Positions 61,433 through 64,000 of a stretch of 64,000 nucleotides of DNA are shown piece after piece. The DNA is from Armatimonadota bacterium. Lineage in GTDB: Bacteria; Armatimonadota; HRBIN16. Location: contig BPGU01000003.1 in the NCBI GenBank assembly GCA_026003195.1, positions 536,763 to 600,762 of the forward strand. The letters are read 5' to 3'. Each line of letters begins with the position of its first letter. The stretch's first letter is position 1. A program made the position numbers and the translations under genes. Under the pieces are notes generated by a model. It was not told the origin of the DNA, searched no databases, and was given only the letters and a program-made list of their open reading frames with translations.

Positions 61433-63636
61433 GTTTGAAGCCTCCTGGATGAGAGATGGTCGGGTCGTTGGCTGTTGCGGGAAACAGGCACCCGGTTCGC
61501 CACGACGCCCAGAAGCCTTGCCTCTGGCACTGCACGCAGGGCATGCACCGCCCGAACAGCCTCGTCACGCAGGGTGACTCCCGGCTGAACGACCAGCAGG
61601 ATGGCGTCGCTGTGGAGCGCAAGCACCAGTGCATCGGCAAACATCGCTGCCGGTGGCACGTCCAGCACCAGGATGTCAAATCGCTCTTTCAGCTGCGTCA
61701 GCATCTCCGACATCCTGGTAGATTCCAGCAGTTCGGTGGGGTTCGGAGGTGCAGAGCCTGCAGGGAGCAACCAGAGGTTGTCCACACCAGTAGCATGAAG
61801 ACATTCTTCCAAGCCGCACTCCCCCCGCAGAAGAGCGTCCAACCCGGGAGCAAACGGTGTACCGCCGAAGCGGTGTTGCCCCGGCTGACGCAAGTTGGCA
61901 TCTACGAGCACGACGCGCAGTCCAGAATGCGACATACCGACCGAAATATGTCTGGATACAAAAGTTACCCCTTCCCCAACCGAAGAGGAAGTGACCATCA
62001 GCACACGTATGGGACGGTTCAGGCTCTCCAACCGAAGGGTCGTGCGCAGGTTGCGAAACGCCTCGACGGCGGCAGGCTCCGTCAGAACCGGGGAATCTGC
62101 CCCCTCGCGCAGGACAGGAATGGCAGCCAGCAGTGGCGCATTCAACCATTCCGAAGCCTCCTGTGCAGAGGGCAGGCGACGATCCAGCTGTTCCAGCAGC
62201 AGGGAGAAGGCTGTCGCCAGCAGCGCGCCGAGTACAGCGCCCATCAGCATGTTCAGGATGCGCCGCGGCTTGACACGCTTGCCGGGCAGTTGCGCTAACT
62301 CTACCACGCGCGCGTTGCCCAGTTTGACCGCCTGCGTCAGTTCTGCTTCCTGCAAGCGCTCTATCAGGAAGAGATAACGTTTTTCCAGTGCCTGTCGCTG
62401 GCGCAGGAGCTGAGTGAGCTGCTTCTCCAGTTCCGGTACCGCCAGCAACTGCTGACGAATGCTATTCAGGGTCTCTTCCAGCGCGCTCATCTGTGCTTCC
62501 TGCCCGACGATATCGGCAGAGAGCAGGGCGGCACTTTTGTATAACTCCTGATAGACAGGGTTAGGCAAACGCTGAACGCTCTCGATGCGGGCGGCTTCTT
62601 GCTGGAGTCGCTCACGCAATGCCTCGACGCGGGCGACAGCAGACTGAACACGAGGATGCTCGTCGGTGAACTGTGCTTGTAGAGCTAGCAGGTCTGCTTC
62701 TGCGGCTACCAGCTGTTTCTTGATTTCCTGCACCGTCGGGTTTTCATAGATGGTGGGCGATACCAGAGTAGAAGGCTCCTGCCCAAGCCTCCGACGTGTG
62801 GCGGCGAGACGTGTGCGCAGGTCTACCAGACGCAGGTTGCCTTGCCACCGTCGGTTGCTCAGTTCCACCATCTGCAACATCAGCGCGCGTATCTGCTCGC
62901 CTGCATCCAGAAACGCTTTCCTGCGCTTGAAAGACGCTAACCTCTCATCGGCTTGTGCCAGCTGTTCCCGCACTCCGCCTGGCGCATCCAGCTGGTTGCG
63001 GATAAAGCGCACCGTGTTGCGTGCTTCCTCCTTGCGCTGGTGCTCGTTTTGCCAGACGATAACCAGCGCTGCTGCATTTGCCGCGTCCTGTGCACGACGC
63101 GGCGAGGTGGACTCGGCGAACAGTTCGATGAGACCGGTATCCTCAATCAAGCGCGCCCTGAGATCCTGTTCGAACTCCTCTTCATCCTTCGGTTCGTTGG
63201 GCTTGCGCCCTTCTATCTCTGCGGCACGCGACACAATGCATCCCTCTGTGTCAGCAGGATCCGGAGTCCGACACAGTATTTTTTCAAAAAGAGACTTGAT
63301 AAGTTCTGTATTTTTGTATTGCGACAACAAGATATTATCCTGCTGAGATATGGTAACTACGGAGTCCACCAGCATCTTATAGGGGTAGGTATCTAACAAC
63401 TCCGCCTGTTCTTGAGGCACTACGCGAGTAAAACCAGCACCAAAGATATCCGTTCGCAACACAAAGCCAGAAGGTTGCTCTACCTGCACCACTGCCTTCG
63501 CGCGATAGACAGGACGTGCGGTAAAGGTGACCAGAGCGGTGCCCAGCATGACCAGCGCGAAACAGGTCAACGCATACCTGCGCCTCCTCCAGAGAATGTC
63601 TCCCATTCGCGATAACAGGGTGCGTTCACCGTACAC
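61429..63636 (-). CDS. Wzz/BY-kinase-like polysaccharide co-polymerase with degenerate ATPase
   Basis: A 735-residue protein, GTG 63636, AGGAGG 12 nt upstream. An N-terminal Wzz domain with one helix at about residues 20-40, a long coiled-coil periplasmic region (about 190-430) and a second helix near 450-470. The cytosolic ATPase starts near 530 and follows the BY-kinase pattern: VMVTSSSVGEGVTFVS at the P-loop, VVLVDANLRQPGQH (Walker A'), and ILVLDVPPA (Walker B). The P-loop lacks the Lys (Gly-Val-Thr instead of Gly-Lys-Ser/Thr), and there is no C-terminal Tyr cluster. It is therefore probably not an active kinase but a chain-length regulator. Confidence 0.85.
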   Translation of the reverse strand: MYGERTLLSRMGDILWRRRRYALTCFALVMLGTALVTFTARPVYRAKAVVQVEQPSGFVLRTDIFGAGFTRVVPQEQAELLDTYPYKMLVDSVVTISQQDNILLSQYKNTELIKSLFEKILCRTPDPADTEGCIVSRAAEIEGRKPNEPKDEEEFEQDLRARLIEDTGLIELFAESTSPRRAQDAANAAALVIVWQNEHQRKEEARNTVRFIRNQLDAPGGVREQLAQADERLASFKRRKAFLDAGEQIRALMLQMVELSNRRWQGNLRLVDLRTRLAATRRRLGQEPSTLVSPTIYENPTVQEIKKQLVAAEADLLALQAQFTDEHPRVQSAVARVEALRERLQQEAARIESVQRLPNPVYQELYKSAALLSADIVGQEAQMSALEETLNSIRQQLLAVPELEKQLTQLLRQRQALEKRYLFLIERLQEAELTQAVKLGNARVVELAQLPGKRVKPRRILNMLMGAVLGALLATAFSLLLEQLDRRLPSAQEASEWLNAPLLAAIPVLREGADSPVLTEPAAVEAFRNLRTTLRLESLNRPIRVLMVTSSSVGEGVTFVSRHISVGMSHSGLRVVLVDANLRQPGQHRFGGTPFAPGLDALLRGECGLEECLHATGVDNLWLLPAGSAPPNPTELLESTRMSEMLTQLKERFDILVLDVPPAAMFADALVLALHSDAILLVVQPGVTLRDEAVRAVHALRAVPEARLLGVVANRVPVSRNSQRPDHLSSRRLQT

Positions 63637-63758
63637 GACGCCGTTGAACCTCCTGAACGATTGCTTTCAGTGTAGCAACAGGCGAGGCAAAAGTCAATGT
63701 GAGAAGGAATCGGCGTTGGTCATGTGGAAGCCGAAAGACCAGAGGAGGCGACATACTG

Positions 63759-64000
63759 ATGGGCGTGCTGTATGCAGTGGTGAATCAAAAGGGCGGAGTC
63801 GGTAAGACCACCACAGCGGTCAACGTAGCTGCGGCGATTGCACTGGCAAATCGCCGGGTACTGCTGGTAGATGTGGACCCACAGGGCAACGCCACCAGTG
63901 GCGTCGGTATAGAAAAGAGCAAGCTACCCAGTAGCATCTATCATGTGCTGGTCGACGACCTCCCTATCGAGGAAGTGGTCATGGGCACGTCCATACAGGG
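63759..64000 (+). CDS. parA: ParA/Soj-family ATPase (partial, 3' end outside the window)
   Basis: ATG 63759 lies 10 nt after GAGGAGG and the frame is open to the window end (about 80 residues). The deviant Walker A motif [10 protein letters not shown] (Lys11, Lys16) is followed by [30 protein letters not shown], all as in ParA/Soj. It is divergent from the exopolysaccharide operon. ParA is likely chromosomal and may act in chromosome or plasmid partition; a ParB partner would lie outside the window. Confidence 0.93.
   Translation, partial: MGVLYAVVNQKGGVGKTTTAVNVAAAIALANRRVLLVDVDPQGNATSGVGIEKSKLPSSIYHVLVDDLPIEEVVMGTSIQ

Overview
The window is dense, moderately GC-rich bacterial DNA with strong Shine-Dalgarno sites and many 4-nt stop/start overlaps. 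I infer a thermophilic, anaerobic or microaerobic member of the Armatimonadota. The clues are an S-layer-homology FAD oxidoreductase, a HAF-repeat protein ending in an EF-hand/dockerin-like tail, a PEP-CTERM protein, a Hox-type hydrogenase and a 2-oxoacid:ferredoxin oxidoreductase. No rRNA, tRNA or phylogenetic marker confirms this. No CRISPR array or IS element was seen.

Layout: 1-6.2 kb holds a partial exported protein, a hybrid sensor kinase, an SLH/FAD oxidoreductase and a TlpA-like thioredoxin. 6.2-12.5 kb is a minus-strand redox operon: KorAB-type oxidoreductase, two DUF362 proteins and a NapH/NapG-like polyferredoxin fusion. 12.6-16.7 kb is a plus-strand operon behind a clear fluoride riboswitch with an overlapping terminator. 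It encodes a DUF6062-like protein with duplicated Cys/His motifs, an unknown helical protein, a CPA2-type antiporter, UspA and an MFS transporter, but no CrcB or CLC-F. 16.7-24.7 kb carries BioY, a lipoprotein and a HoxEFUYH [NiFe]-hydrogenase operon with its protease and a long, apparently structured leader. 25-34.4 kb carries a methyltransferase-SNase fusion, a lone antitoxin, ThyX, a MntA/HepT-like pair, PBP4, a UvrD/AddA-like helicase and an esterase.

34.5-47.4 kb is accessory. It holds a PEP-CTERM protein, a Mu-like phage head module (protease/scaffold, DUF2190, gpT-like capsid, connector, stopper), a displaced DUF935 portal coupled to a BtuD-type ATPase, a HAF protein inserted between them, a TcmP/DUF5131 pair and a methyltransferase-Mrr fusion. 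No terminase, tail, integrase or lysis genes are present. 47.4-48.1 kb holds a three-copy 100-bp tandem repeat. 48-56 kb mixes sugar-acid metabolism (ManD-like dehydratase, SDR, class II aldolase, long MDR dehydrogenase) with a DprA-like gene, a HEPN pseudogene and a PmeII-like restriction-modification pair. 56-63.6 kb holds an ABC permease plus HlyD adaptor without an ATPase, and an exopolysaccharide operon (Wzz/BY-kinase-like, RmlA-like, flippase). A ParA/Soj gene runs off the right edge.

The best candidates for something new are the fluoride-switched operon lacking known fluoride exporters, the head-only phage module wired to a transporter gene, and the unidentified leader RNA of the hydrogenase operon. 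All functions come from reading the sequence; no database search was run.
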